Shown: one piece after another, positions 45,012 to 54,633 of the stretch
Layout of the letters: each line of letters opens with the position of its first letter
Numbering within the stretch: position 1 is the stretch's first letter
Virus record (IMG/VR): IMGVR_UViG_3300009155_000050
Span: 1-64,000 of that record
Source: a virus
Strand: one strand, 5' to 3'
Length of the DNA stretch: 64,000 nucleotides
Notes under the pieces: model-generated
Seen by the model: only the letters and a program-made list of their open reading frames with translations
Databases searched by the model: none
What the model was told of the DNA's origin: nothing
Translations under genes and position numbers: made by a program

Positions 45012-46826
45012 ATGGATTTTAAATCTTCTTTATCGGCATCTTTGGCTCGGCTGATAGCTGAAAGCGCTGCAGCATTTAAGCTGATCCTTTCTGAAGCAGA
45101 CAGTAAGACTGCGCCTTGGATAGATCCCTACGCAGCTGGTTATAATCGTGGCTATGCAGAAGACATATTGCATAATACGATCAATCCGCTCGATAGCAAG
45201 GCGCATTATACAAAAGAATGGCGCAGCAAGAATTTTACCCCACCGCCGGACTTTGCTCCCGGCGGGCCAGCGCCGCAATTCACGCCTGAGCAATTCATCA
45301 TCGCGGTAGCGGGAGACCCCACCGTAGCTATCACTGGGCAGACACGTAGTGATACCGAAAAGGGACGATCACCACGCAATCCTGGCTCATACGGATCGGC
45401 GCCAGTTTATCGCATAGCGAAAAAGCTAGCTGGCAAAGGAAGCCGTTCTGGGTCTTGGGAAGACTATTATTCGCTTGGCCTAACAGCTCTAAGTCAAATG
45501 ATTCGGCCAGGTGTAGACAGAGGCGAACCACCATTCATCAAACGGCTCATGGTAGACGTAAAGCACGCAATGCTTAACGGCTTAGGCGGCACAGCCGAGA
45601 CTATGGCTGCATCAGGAAAGTCATCGCAACTACACAAAAACCACCCTTTATATGGAATAAAGGGCCTGCAATCGATCATTGACAATCCTACCGCAGAGCA
45701 AGCGCTAAAGGTAGCAGCACAAGTCAAGCCCCCATTCGACGTTGAATCGCGCAGTGACAAAAACATAGATAACCCATTTGGCTGGTACAGCACCGACATC
45801 GTCAAAGCCTGTAAAGAGTTTGCCGCTATAGCATCCTCAGGAGACGAGGAAGCTACCAAAAAGGCACTGCAGGGGATAATAGCACTACAAGAACGCATTG
45901 ACTTCTTTAATCAGGCGTCATCTAAGGGTGCTTCCACCGGTATGCTTAGTACAATCGACACGCCGGACCGCGTAACCCAGATTAAAACGACCAGCCTCGA
46001 TAAGCCCAAGGAAGGCCCCGAAGGTGGTGTCACCTCAGCCGCAGGGTCGGTTCCAGACCGTATGACTCAAGAAGCTGATCGCTTAGATCCTGGTATGATC
46101 AGCGACATGATAGAGTTAATGCTGTACGGCTACGCAGACATGATAAAAGACACGCCATATCTAGCTAAACTTACTGAGCTTGGCCTACCGACTGGCGGTC
46201 AATCGACCTACGACACCACCAAGGTGAAGGAGACCGAATACCGGATGCTCCTCCGGATCTTAGGTGAAGCCGCTGCTAGTTACCCTGGCAAAGGCACAGA
46301 AAGATCTAATATCCAAATACCACGTGGTAATCCGGGCTGGTACGTCGCTGGGACGGAAGACCCTGAGTTAGAACCAAGCAAAGAAGGCCCACCATACAAA
46401 TCGCCTTGGCTGCGTAGCGGAATGCCAGTCTTATCACTTGATGGCATCCGTCGCAGTTTCGAGACGGAAGAGGAAGAATTAACAGAACTGGCTAAAGAAG
46501 GAAAAGTAGCACCACCAGGCAAGCTAACTTACAGCAATAAACTGAGCCGAGACAGATACAACGAGGTACTTGGAAAATTAAAAGCCGTCGCTTTGATCTT
46601 GCGTAACGAAGCGTCCGAAGGCGGCACGAAACGCAAGGCCAAAACAGAGCAAGAAAAGGCATTGCAACAGCAGCAGAGCGCTTACAATTTCTTTAACGAA
46701 TGGGATGCGATCGACCGTGCGATCATTGTAGAATCATTAGATAAGCTCTTGCGTTCAATCGACACCCGCATTACAATGAGTGTCCTCGCTGAAAGTAAGC
46801 TGCTGCGTAATTTCATTAGAGGGTAA
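45012..46826 (+). CDS. Large hypothetical virion-region protein, 604 aa
   Basis: ATG 45012, 10 nt after the GT2 gene. Residues about 150-200 (SWEDYYSLGLTALSQMIRPG, then PFIKRLMVDVKHAMLN) faintly resemble sigma region 2 or a structural helix bundle. The rest is Lys/Glu/Gly-rich with long linkers (EGGVTSAAGSVPDRM). The C-terminus is helical (AIIVESLDKLLRSIDTRI). No family is assigned. The size and place between glycosyltransferase and virion genes suggest a structural or assembly function. Confidence 0.65.
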   Translation: MDFKSSLSASLARLIAESAAAFKLILSEADSKTAPWIDPYAAGYNRGYAEDILHNTINPLDSKAHYTKEWRSKNFTPPPDFAPGGPAPQFTPEQFIIAVAGDPTVAITGQTRSDTEKGRSPRNPGSYGSAPVYRIAKKLAGKGSRSGSWEDYYSLGLTALSQMIRPGVDRGEPPFIKRLMVDVKHAMLNGLGGTAETMAASGKSSQLHKNHPLYGIKGLQSIIDNPTAEQALKVAAQVKPPFDVESRSDKNIDNPFGWYSTDIVKACKEFAAIASSGDEEATKKALQGIIALQERIDFFNQASSKGASTGMLSTIDTPDRVTQIKTTSLDKPKEGPEGGVTSAAGSVPDRMTQEADRLDPGMISDMIELMLYGYADMIKDTPYLAKLTELGLPTGGQSTYDTTKVKETEYRMLLRILGEAAASYPGKGTERSNIQIPRGNPGWYVAGTEDPELEPSKEGPPYKSPWLRSGMPVLSLDGIRRSFETEEEELTELAKEGKVAPPGKLTYSNKLSRDRYNEVLGKLKAVALILRNEASEGGTKRKAKTEQEKALQQQQSAYNFFNEWDAIDRAIIVESLDKLLRSIDTRITMSVLAESKLLRNFIRG

Positions 46827-47133
46827 TGACATAGGAATGGTTAGATTTTAACGGTAAAGCGCCAATAATGCCTGAAGGTGGCACGACCCTCTTAAAGATC
46901 ATCCGGCCCTGTTCGTATATCCTTAACACGAACCCGTGAGCGGGCACTCCATTGAAACTAAATTCACCGATGAATTGATGGCCTTTCAGGCCTTTCGAGA
47001 AGGGACTTACGGGTTCATGTTCTAAAGGGTCAGTTAGTAGTGCTCGTCTTATTTTGACCTTGATGTTTTCTTCGGTAGCAGAGACCTTGTGCGTGCCTCT
47101 GCTAACCGCCAATCTCCGAGTAAACTTAGCCAA
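46816..47133 (-). CDS. Hypothetical protein, 105 aa, TTG start
   Basis: No ATG fits; TTG 47133 follows GGAAA at 8 nt and overlaps the end of the large gene before it. It begins (M)AKFTRRLAVSRGTHKV and is basic in the first 40 residues, then beta-like (FIGEFSFNGVPAHGFVLRIY). Its stop overlaps the plus-strand gene by 11 nt. Unrecognised. Confidence 0.6.
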   Translation of the reverse strand: MAKFTRRLAVSRGTHKVSATEENIKVKIRRALLTDPLEHEPVSPFSKGLKGHQFIGEFSFNGVPAHGFVLRIYEQGRMIFKRVVPPSGIIGALPLKSNHSYVITL

Positions 47134-49747
47134 GATTTAGATTTCCGTAGATGTATTCGTTGAACAATTGCACTTGTCCCTTGATATCGATATCCCTAAT
47201 CACGGCTCCGGGGAAGCATCGAATACCGTATTTACCTTCCATTTCCTTTTGATAATAAGCAGGGCTTGCACTCGTGAGAGCACTGAAGTCTTTCATCAGA
47301 TAGTATGGCTGAGTGATTTGGAACGTAGGTGGATTTTGTTGAGCGTTAGTCTCATTAGCATTTGGTGGGATTAAGAGGTCGTTCCACCAAATCCAGACTT
47401 GCTCACTTTTAACCATAATCGTCAGTTCGTTCCAATACTCTTTACCATCGCTACTTCCAAAACTACCGCCTTCAACGATGAAGAATGAGCTTACGCTGCT
47501 TGGTGGTTTGGTGCCAGTACCAAAGTACAAGCCATTCTGCTGGTAGATCGCACTACTGATCGGACCACCGTAAGTGCCTGTATCATTCAGGCCCCTGATA
47601 ATGTCACTAGCTTGGGGTTCCGTTGCCTCTACAGGGTAAGTGTTATAATTGTAAGGTTTGGTCATATCAAGCATACCGACTGTAAATTGCAAAGTGGTGA
47701 TCGGTTGCCCATCGACGACTTGATAATTCCAGATGGTCCTTGCGACTGGATTTGAGTAATCCTGTTGGATGAATCTGACGATGTCACCCGCTTGACCAAC
47801 GTATGGTTCAGCGCCGGTGTACGTGTTCAGCAGTACGGTACCCATGACCAGATCCTTGACGGTGCCAGTTCCAGTCCCACCTGCAAAGATCGTCTTGCGG
47901 TTAAATTGGAAAGTCTTACCAGCCGTCGCAGAGCTGGTGCTGATTATTTCTATAGTTCCGAACTTGGGAATATCGTGGAACGCAACACCAGATATTTGGA
48001 TGAACGGATATCCATCGAAAGTACCAATGGCTTCGACCTGGCCATAAGCTTCCATCTCTTCATCAATCTTAGCCTTCAATAGCACGTCGAAGTAGTTTCT
48101 GCCTATGACCGGGCCAAAGTATGAACTCAAACCACCAATGGTCCCAGGAGACCCTGGCCGCCCCATTCTGATACGTATCAAACCATCTTTAAGGCTTGAC
48201 CGACTCCAAATCATAGTGGGCTGCTGGTAGTTTCCGAAAGGCGCTGTGCCAGCTGACGTGTGCGCGTTTGGATAAACCAATAATGCTGGTCTTGTCGTGT
48301 CGATGTAAGCGCCGTTGAGGTCGCTAGCCTGCACAGGTCCGGTTCCAGTTACTCCATTTGCGGTGATTGGGATGATTGGTACGTCGTAATTGGTTATACC
48401 CCAGCGGCTCAATTCTATGTTACGACCGTCATCGTAAATGGTAGCAGGCTGAACGTCAGTCGTCATCGGAAAGCCATCGACACTGTGTGCTATTTCATTT
48501 TGGATGTCACGTGCTACGACGGTGTCGCCGAAGCTTACGTGGTCGATCGTGGACCAGATTTGATTCGGGTTAATACTTGGCCGTTGATTAAAGAAATATC
48601 GGTAGTTAACCACGCCGTTCACTTCACCGACTTGAAATGCCCAGATATCGGTTAACGTTCCAATTGGCAAGATATCGATTGTATAGTCAAGCATCAACGC
48701 CTGAGCGCTGGTACCAGTGCTGACGCTGCCGGGATTTTTGTACATCCAAACGTTAGTGGCTGTATAAGAATCGCCAATGGGTTTTTGATTTAGGATATCC
48801 CATTGGCGCCATTGATAGATGTTACTGGTCAGGATTGATGAATCATATCCTGTAACCACTCCCATCTTCTTTGTAATTAGATTGCCTTTGTACAACAGCA
48901 TGCCGAGGGCATTAGAGTCAGAATCTGGTTTAAATTGGAAGCTGGTTTGCTTGCCGTCGGCATCCAAGCCAGTAAACCAGATGCATTCGGCTACTCCACC
49001 TACCGCTCCGGGGGTGAAAGCCCACCCAGTCTCCATTACGAGCTTATTTAATGAGCTGCGCTTAAGGGTCAATTCGAATTCAGCCGACCCAGGTGATAAT
49101 GTATCATCATAGCGTTTAAAGATCAATGATGGATAATTGCCTTTTAGATTTAACTTGGCCGACGGGTTATTTGGATCAACTATCGTGCTCTGCGGAAAGA
49201 CGTAGACCTTTAACTCGCCATAGGAGTTAACACCAGGCAATTTGCCTGAGCAAACGGGAGGGCGGACACTTGCGGTGTCTGTATCATCTTGCACCCAGAA
49301 AATCTGGTTACATGATTCGCATGAGCATGTAAGCGGGACTGGGCTATCGACAGTAAAGCGGACAACGTTGCCGATACGTTCGAGGCTGATAAATTCCGTG
49401 CCTGCAGCCAAAATGATATCGCCTTGGAGCCAACCGCCATCGTCTGGGAATCCGGCACCTTGAAAACCTAGTACGCCGATTCTGGTCTGCAACAACGCAT
49501 CGAGCTTACATTTGTCGTTAGCTGACAGTAACCCTGGCGTGTCGCACGTTGCTCCAGGGATCGGGTCTTCGCTGATGTGCGTCGTGCCGTGTAGAAACGT
49601 AGCCGCTTGCGCATCCTTGAACCACAGCGCTCGGCTTTGAGCGTCGAATAGGTAATCAGTAGCCAGACCATCTGGGCCTGATATTGCTACAGTCGACGCA
49701 TCCGTAAGTTGTGTGTAGGGAGGAATCCGAGTATAAGCTGTGGCCAT
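47126..49747 (-). CDS. Large virion structural protein (fiber/baseplate type), 873 aa
   Basis: ATG 49747 follows AAGGAG at 6 nt. The protein begins MATAYTRIPPYTQLTDAS. It is rich in Gly, Thr, Ser, Asn and beta-turn text, with few helices, as in phage fibers, tail spikes or decoration proteins. A Cys pair cluster (TCSCESCNQ, about 155-163) may bind metal. Late parts (VRFIQQDYSNPVARTIWNYQ) look like beta-solenoid. Its position and length support a structural role; the exact part of the virion is unknown. Confidence 0.7.
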   Translation of the reverse strand: MATAYTRIPPYTQLTDASTVAISGPDGLATDYLFDAQSRALWFKDAQAATFLHGTTHISEDPIPGATCDTPGLLSANDKCKLDALLQTRIGVLGFQGAGFPDDGGWLQGDIILAAGTEFISLERIGNVVRFTVDSPVPLTCSCESCNQIFWVQDDTDTASVRPPVCSGKLPGVNSYGELKVYVFPQSTIVDPNNPSAKLNLKGNYPSLIFKRYDDTLSPGSAEFELTLKRSSLNKLVMETGWAFTPGAVGGVAECIWFTGLDADGKQTSFQFKPDSDSNALGMLLYKGNLITKKMGVVTGYDSSILTSNIYQWRQWDILNQKPIGDSYTATNVWMYKNPGSVSTGTSAQALMLDYTIDILPIGTLTDIWAFQVGEVNGVVNYRYFFNQRPSINPNQIWSTIDHVSFGDTVVARDIQNEIAHSVDGFPMTTDVQPATIYDDGRNIELSRWGITNYDVPIIPITANGVTGTGPVQASDLNGAYIDTTRPALLVYPNAHTSAGTAPFGNYQQPTMIWSRSSLKDGLIRIRMGRPGSPGTIGGLSSYFGPVIGRNYFDVLLKAKIDEEMEAYGQVEAIGTFDGYPFIQISGVAFHDIPKFGTIEIISTSSATAGKTFQFNRKTIFAGGTGTGTVKDLVMGTVLLNTYTGAEPYVGQAGDIVRFIQQDYSNPVARTIWNYQVVDGQPITTLQFTVGMLDMTKPYNYNTYPVEATEPQASDIIRGLNDTGTYGGPISSAIYQQNGLYFGTGTKPPSSVSSFFIVEGGSFGSSDGKEYWNELTIMVKSEQVWIWWNDLLIPPNANETNAQQNPPTFQITQPYYLMKDFSALTSASPAYYQKEMEGKYGIRCFPGAVIRDIDIKGQVQLFNEYIYGNLNLG

Positions 49748-49763
49748 TATAATCTCCTTCTCT

Positions 49764-51413
49764 TTAGCTTTGCCGGGGTGGGAATTCACTGGGCCATGTC
49801 TCTGATGCGCCTCTAATCGAGGCCATCGTCTCATCCTTTTTCAACAATAGCAAATAATACGGAGGTTTTCTAGATTTGAACCTATTGATTAACGAGAAGA
49901 CACGCTCAGGCTTGTACAAATTAATAGTGTCACCAATATGCCAAGCACTAGCATATATTAAAATCCTATCTGCCTTACTGAAGAATCCCTCTAACATCCA
50001 AGGCTTCACTTTATATGTCTTAGACAGGCAAACCAGAAGGTCATACTTGCGATACGGATCCTCTCTGTAGGCGTAGATACCGATGGATTTTAAACGTTTT
50101 ATATTGTCATCGCTTATCACTCTGCTATGATAGTGCACATTAGCCATATGTGCTGAGATAGCATTTAAGCCTTTATTAGGCCAAAGATCTACCATGGTCT
50201 CCGGTTTTATCTCTTCTAAAATGAATCTTAAAAGGGACGGCTCTGGAAGTAGATCCGGGTGTCTGCTATTTCGTCGGTGTTGACATACCTGATTTAGCAT
50301 ATCGAAAGTGGTGGGATTTTGAATTTTATCGAAATAACGATGCGGAGCCCAGCGCAAAAACTTCGGCATGCTATACCATTTATTAACATATTCAGATAAA
50401 CCCCAACAATGGAAAGCAATGCGTCTACCCTTCTGTTTCTTGTTACCCTGCATGCTATGGAAAAACCATTTCCCATTTCTGGTGATCAATGAGCGTTTAG
50501 TATCATAGCATTGTTGTAAATCGGCTAGTAGATCAGATTTATCGAAATCGAATCTTCCGTTTTGTGCTTTGAACATGTCAAAGAATTGCATTCGGACCGC
50601 TATCCTATGCAAGGGATGGGCTGAGAAATCCATCGTGGCTTTAAGATATGCGGGATTAGCCTGCTCTTGCGTTAGATCGCCTTCTTTGCACGAGACAAAG
50701 ATTCGATCCCAGTCGGTTATAGCTGGTTTTTGCCATAGCGTGATCTGCAGACCATCTGTGACCTTGTTTACGAAATGCAATGTTATAAAATACCGTTTCC
50801 TCAAATTAGCGTAAAGCATGATGAACTTTTGGTCATGCCAAATTACCGACAGCCACTGACAGTTGCGGATTTGCCTGAAGGTCGAGACATAATGCTCGTG
50901 AAATCTCTGGTGTTTGCTGATCCCTATGTGTCGGATAGGCACTCTATGCTTCGTTAGCCAATTCATAATGGTACCATATGCTACTCCAGCTCTCTTGGCT
51001 AAGCGAGCTACGTTTAATCTCTTTACCCAATAATAAAAAAATAACCATTGTCTGTTATTATAGGGGCTAACCGGTACAACTGGTTTCGATATTCGGAATT
51101 TTGTTAAGTAATCTGTTATCCTCTTACTTGATATGCCGAAGTGCCTGGCAAGATCTCGCACGGAGTGCTTGGCGTAGGCGTCACGTAACCAGACAGGGTC
51201 ACTGTAATGGCCATCTGGTGGGATACATGGTAGCGGGTTACCCGTTGGTTTAAAATTCGATACCCCTTTCGGCTTGCCTGCTGTCCTAATCCTACGTCTA
51301 TAGGCTTCTAGAGAAATCCCTAGAATATAAGCTTGTTCTGATTGCGATATATGCTTATTTTTTAGGGCCCATTGCAAGAGATCTTTACCGAATTTGTTAA
51401 CTGGCGGACGCAT
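49764..51413 (-). CDS. Multi-HTH protein with Rossmann-like C-terminus, 549 aa
   Basis: ATG 51413 is preferred over a GTG at 51440, but the ribosome site is weak. Three helix-turn-helix-like units are visible in the first 170 residues: ISQSEQAYILGISLEAYRRR, SVRDLARHFGISSKRITDYL and NVARLAKRAGVAYGTIMNWL. The middle is basic and aromatic (SEYVNKWYSMPKFLRWAPHR). Near residues 420-490, MVDLWPNKGLNAISAHM and YDLLVCLSKTYKVKPWML look like a methyltransferase-type fold without its SAM motif. Function unknown; unusual for a structural region. Confidence 0.6.
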   Translation of the reverse strand: MRPPVNKFGKDLLQWALKNKHISQSEQAYILGISLEAYRRRIRTAGKPKGVSNFKPTGNPLPCIPPDGHYSDPVWLRDAYAKHSVRDLARHFGISSKRITDYLTKFRISKPVVPVSPYNNRQWLFFYYWVKRLNVARLAKRAGVAYGTIMNWLTKHRVPIRHIGISKHQRFHEHYVSTFRQIRNCQWLSVIWHDQKFIMLYANLRKRYFITLHFVNKVTDGLQITLWQKPAITDWDRIFVSCKEGDLTQEQANPAYLKATMDFSAHPLHRIAVRMQFFDMFKAQNGRFDFDKSDLLADLQQCYDTKRSLITRNGKWFFHSMQGNKKQKGRRIAFHCWGLSEYVNKWYSMPKFLRWAPHRYFDKIQNPTTFDMLNQVCQHRRNSRHPDLLPEPSLLRFILEEIKPETMVDLWPNKGLNAISAHMANVHYHSRVISDDNIKRLKSIGIYAYREDPYRKYDLLVCLSKTYKVKPWMLEGFFSKADRILIYASAWHIGDTINLYKPERVFSLINRFKSRKPPYYLLLLKKDETMASIRGASETWPSEFPPRQS

Positions 51414-51666
51414 CGATTGCACATTTCCTAAAAATGTCACTTAGCTGTAACAGCGTGTCTTTCACATCATGTTCCGGACTTGCCATTTGTTCAAGTGAGT
51501 TAATCACGGCTTCTATAGTAGACTTGACTTCCGGTGTAGCAGCTGCTGCAGACTTTATAAGATTATCTACTACCTCGCCCAATGTATCTTCGAAATCAGA
51601 TAGAAACAATTCTTGCGTGTCTAGTTCTTCCAAGATAGTCTGCAATGCTTGCATTGGTGTAGACAT
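51397..51666 (-). CDS. Acidic helical protein, 89 aa
   Basis: ATG 51666 follows GGAG at 6 nt; the ATG at 51678 lacks a site. It begins MSTPMQALQTILEELDTQ and is helical throughout (VKSTIEAVINSLEQMAS). It overlaps the multi-HTH gene by 17 nt, so they are coupled. No family is recognised. Confidence 0.7.
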   Translation of the reverse strand: MSTPMQALQTILEELDTQELFLSDFEDTLGEVVDNLIKSAAAATPEVKSTIEAVINSLEQMASPEHDVKDTLLQLSDIFRKCAIDASAS

Positions 51667-51701
51667 GGTCGGCTCCATCTTAATCAGACGTTCAATAAAA
51701 G

Positions 51702-51721
51702 TATCTTTTAATTAAAAGATA
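51702..51721. promoter_or_regulatory. Perfect 20-bp palindrome in a divergent promoter region
   Basis: TATCTTTTAATTAAAAGATA between genes transcribed away from each other (51666 minus and 51774 plus). It is AT-only except for one C and one G, so it could be an operator or a symmetric promoter element. Confidence 0.5.
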
Positions 51722-51773
51722 GATAATTGATTGATGCCTAGTGAAGATACCTTAACACTTAAGGAGAGATGCG

Positions 51774-52190
51774 ATGCCTGATCCAGATATCACAACGACT
51801 ACCACGGAAGCGCCTGTAACACCTGATGTCACCACCACCACGATTGCTCCAAGCATCCCTGAGCCAGTATTTCCAGAAGTTCCAGCGACCGACCCTACGG
51901 TGGTCCCACCTGTGCCTGGTGCAACCTACGACCAATGGTTCCTACTCGGGTGCAACATCCTATCTGATGATGGATCGAATTTCAGCTCAGAAAGCTTCTG
52001 GATAAAAGGCAACGCTACTGAATTATCTACGATAAAGACCAATAACATTCTGCGCAATATCACATCTGTTGAAGCCTTAGCTACTCAGTTGGGGCAAGAA
52101 TGGCTTGATGCAAACCCAGATGTTATAGAAATAATGCCACAGTTTCTGACGGTTTTAGCGAAGATAGCTAAAAGGCAAGGTGTATTGTAA
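51774..52190 (+). CDS. Thr/Pro-rich protein, 138 aa
   Basis: ATG 51774 follows AAGGAG; this site lies inside a small CCTTAA/TTAAGG hairpin (51750-51764). Residues 1-50 are Thr/Pro/Val repeats (TTTTTEAPVTPDVTTTTIAP), an extended linker as found in virion or cell-surface proteins. Residues 50-138 are a small helical domain (YDQWFLLGCNILSDDGS ... LAKIAKRQGVL). Probably a minor structural or decoration protein. Confidence 0.65.
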   Translation: MPDPDITTTTTEAPVTPDVTTTTIAPSIPEPVFPEVPATDPTVVPPVPGATYDQWFLLGCNILSDDGSNFSSESFWIKGNATELSTIKTNNILRNITSVEALATQLGQEWLDANPDVIEIMPQFLTVLAKIAKRQGVL

Positions 52191-52220
52191 CCATCGAGCC
52201 TAGCGAACGTACGATAAAAT

Positions 52221-53084
52221 ATGGACGTGCTAACAATAGGCTTGCCAGTTTATGATGATTACGATGGCGCTTATTTCACTGTACAAGCGCTTAGGATGTA
52301 TCACGGCAATGCCTTCAAAATCATCGTGATCGACACCCAACCTAGCGGACAGCATGCCTTACGAGACCTGTGTACATCAGCTCAAGCCGCCTATTACCAC
52401 GAGCCACATGGGATCGGGCCAGCATATGGAAAGCAGAAGGTCTTCGAGCATAGTACCACGCCATTTACCATGTGCATCGATTGTCATGTGCTTCTCCCTT
52501 CAGATTCTATAAAGAAACTATCCAAGTTCCTGCTTGATAATTGGAATTCGAATGATCTGTACCAAGGTCCTCTCGTCTACGATGATATGATCAACGTAAG
52601 TACCCATTTCGATCCCGTTTGGTCAGGTGATATGTTCGGTACTTGGGGCACAAACCCGCAGCACGCTAGCGGCGATCCATTCGAAATACCTATGCAAGGT
52701 TGTGGTTTGCTCCTGATGCGAACTAAATCTTGGCCCGGCTTTAACTACAATTTTCGAGGTTTTGGCGGTGAAGAGGGTTATATCCAAGAGAAAACGAGAC
52801 AGAAAGGCGGTAAAAACATCTGTTTACCATTTCTGAAATGGCTACATCGCTTTAACAGACCAAAAGGCATTCCATTTCGCTTAGTACTAGAAGACAGAAT
52901 ATTTAATTATATCGTCGGCCGTATCGAATTGGGGCTACCTTACGATGATGTGTTAGATCATTTCAAGACGAAAATCACGCAAGAGAAAATGGCCGAGTTG
53001 CTTGCGGAGGCTCAACAGGTTCAGGCACCAGGCATGCCAAGATCCTTTTCGCCTGGCTTATTGCCGGTACGCGCCAATGCTTGA
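52221..53084 (+). CDS. GT2/GalNAc-transferase-like glycosyltransferase, 287 aa
   Basis: ATG 52221, with only weak upstream complementarity. It begins MDVLTIGLPVYDDYDGAYFT (GT-A start). TPFTMCIDCHVLLPSDSI takes the place of the DxD/DxH motif, and GCGLLLMRTKSWPGF and FGGEEGYI supply the acceptor-side elements. This order resembles the GT2/GT27 group. The target may be a virion protein, since the genes around it are structural. Its 3' end overlaps the next gene on the opposite strand by 64 nt. Confidence 0.75.
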   Translation: MDVLTIGLPVYDDYDGAYFTVQALRMYHGNAFKIIVIDTQPSGQHALRDLCTSAQAAYYHEPHGIGPAYGKQKVFEHSTTPFTMCIDCHVLLPSDSIKKLSKFLLDNWNSNDLYQGPLVYDDMINVSTHFDPVWSGDMFGTWGTNPQHASGDPFEIPMQGCGLLLMRTKSWPGFNYNFRGFGGEEGYIQEKTRQKGGKNICLPFLKWLHRFNRPKGIPFRLVLEDRIFNYIVGRIELGLPYDDVLDHFKTKITQEKMAELLAEAQQVQAPGMPRSFSPGLLPVRANA

Positions 53085-53917
53085 TCGATCTTTTGATTTA
53101 TTACCGGCTGTACCGGTTTCTCCTCGCTAACTTCATCAAGATCTTGCTCAGGCGTATCTGTTGCTTCAATTTCTTCGGGTTCTTCAAATGGCACAGGATC
53201 CTGTAATTCTGGTGTCGGTTCCGCCAATTCTACTGTCTCGGGCGCTTGCATCACGTCCAGTTCGGTGTCCGGCTTCGACAGTTCATCTGCTTCAGGTGGT
53301 GTCTCTTGCTGCATCGACATTTGGCTGGTTAAGCGTGCGTCAGTAGCAGCTTGCTGCTCTTCTTGAGCCTTTTCTACTTCAGGGACCGGTACCTGAGAAT
53401 CGGAGTCGATATCTTTGATCGCTACGTCTAATTTATCATCGAATTCTTGCGGTGTCTGCACTGTTTTCTTCATCTCCTGATATGATTCAGGATCGATGTT
53501 ATCTAAATCTTCTATCTCTTGTTTTCTAGGCGTGCGACCGAGTGCCTTGTTAAACAGTGATTTTGCGAATTGCCCAATACGTTGCAAAACACCCATCGTG
53601 GGATAAATTACATCTTTCTCTAACCCCTTAATCTCGCTAGCTTTATATGTTCTGTATTTGTTAGTGAAAACGCTAGGGAACAATTGCCTACCGATGTGAT
53701 ATCGCTGATAGAGCGACTTACCGGCTGCGAATTTATCTAAGGCGGATCGAATTTGATTTATCTCTTTATCTGTGCAATAATTAAGATTAACGCCGCCGAC
53801 TAAAGTGTTACCAGTCCCAGGATTCTTATAACTACCAAGCAATAGAATATCTGGCCTAGGATCTGTCTTATACCTAGCGTACCTGAATTTCCATCTTGGG
53901 TATTCTAATGCGGCCAT
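53021..53917 (-). CDS. Virion-region protein with acidic tail, 298 aa
   Basis: The ATG at 53917 overlaps the previous TAA (TAATG). The N-terminal 110 residues (RPDILLLGSYKNPGTGNTLV, then YCTDKEINQIRSALDKF) are well ordered and, to my memory, are similar to uncharacterised T4-type phage proteins. Residues 150-290 are very acidic and Pro/Glu-rich (LQDPVPFEEPEEIEATDTPE) and probably disordered. Coupled to the HTH gene before it. Confidence 0.65.
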   Translation of the reverse strand: MAALEYPRWKFRYARYKTDPRPDILLLGSYKNPGTGNTLVGGVNLNYCTDKEINQIRSALDKFAAGKSLYQRYHIGRQLFPSVFTNKYRTYKASEIKGLEKDVIYPTMGVLQRIGQFAKSLFNKALGRTPRKQEIEDLDNIDPESYQEMKKTVQTPQEFDDKLDVAIKDIDSDSQVPVPEVEKAQEEQQAATDARLTSQMSMQQETPPEADELSKPDTELDVMQAPETVELAEPTPELQDPVPFEEPEEIEATDTPEQDLDEVSEEKPVQPVINQKIDQALARTGNKPGEKDLGMPGA

Positions 53918-54633
53918 TATTTGCTATTACGCTTCTTTTTACCTAGACCCTTGGTCTTGCCGCTTTTTCGGTTAGCTCCTCTGGTCTTGGGCTTGCGGGT
54001 TAGCAGATCAGGAAACAAGCTTTCCACTCCTGTCTGAAGTACGCTTGCGAGCTTAGCTGCTACCTGGATGCTAGGATTACGACCACCCGGATCTGCAGAT
54101 CCCTTAGTCTCGCGTGGTCTGCGCATCAGTCGGCTTATGGTAGATCGATGGACCCCGCAAGCATCGCCTAGTTCTTCCTCTGACATGCCACTGTTCTGTT
54201 TAGCAGCATGCAGCGCTGTGCGATCGGCTTTCCTAGTCTTGCTAGTATAATCCTCACCTGAATCGTCGCCTTCAGCCAACACTTTTTCTACGCTATGATA
54301 ATTATTAATGAGGTCCTTGGTCCGGATCTCGAACGTGTCGGCAGGCCGATCGAAAGCCTCAGGATACCTACTGATATCCTCCGACCTAATCAATTGTGTG
54401 TTATCCTTATCGCTGGTCCAAATCAAATACTGACCAGAAGGCACAGATAATGCTTGGCTGCCGAATCTGGTAATATTGAGCAAGGCCCCTTCGACCAGCG
54501 TAGATTGTAGCTCAATGGCTGAAGCGAAGCTAGCCGCATGGTTGATAACAGGCAGCGTGAATTCGTAGCTCTCAGACAAAATCCTAGCCTGAGATGAAAC
54601 AACGCGGTCCAGCTTTTTACGAAATGTAGCCAT
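53917..54633 (-). CDS. XRE-type HTH protein, 238 aa
   Basis: ATG 54633 follows GGAGATAGTA. Residues about 138-200 form a helix-turn-helix of the XRE/Cro type (SEEELGDACGVHRSTISRLM), with a following helix (VAAKLASVLQTGVESLFPDL). The N-terminal 110 residues are an unknown domain (FTLPVINHAASFASAIELQ). The C-terminus is very basic (TRGANRKSGKTKGLGKKK), as in DNA- or scaffold-binding proteins. A repressor-like protein inside virion genes is unusual. Confidence 0.7.
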   Translation of the reverse strand: MATFRKKLDRVVSSQARILSESYEFTLPVINHAASFASAIELQSTLVEGALLNITRFGSQALSVPSGQYLIWTSDKDNTQLIRSEDISRYPEAFDRPADTFEIRTKDLINNYHSVEKVLAEGDDSGEDYTSKTRKADRTALHAAKQNSGMSEEELGDACGVHRSTISRLMRRPRETKGSADPGGRNPSIQVAAKLASVLQTGVESLFPDLLTRKPKTRGANRKSGKTKGLGKKKRNSK

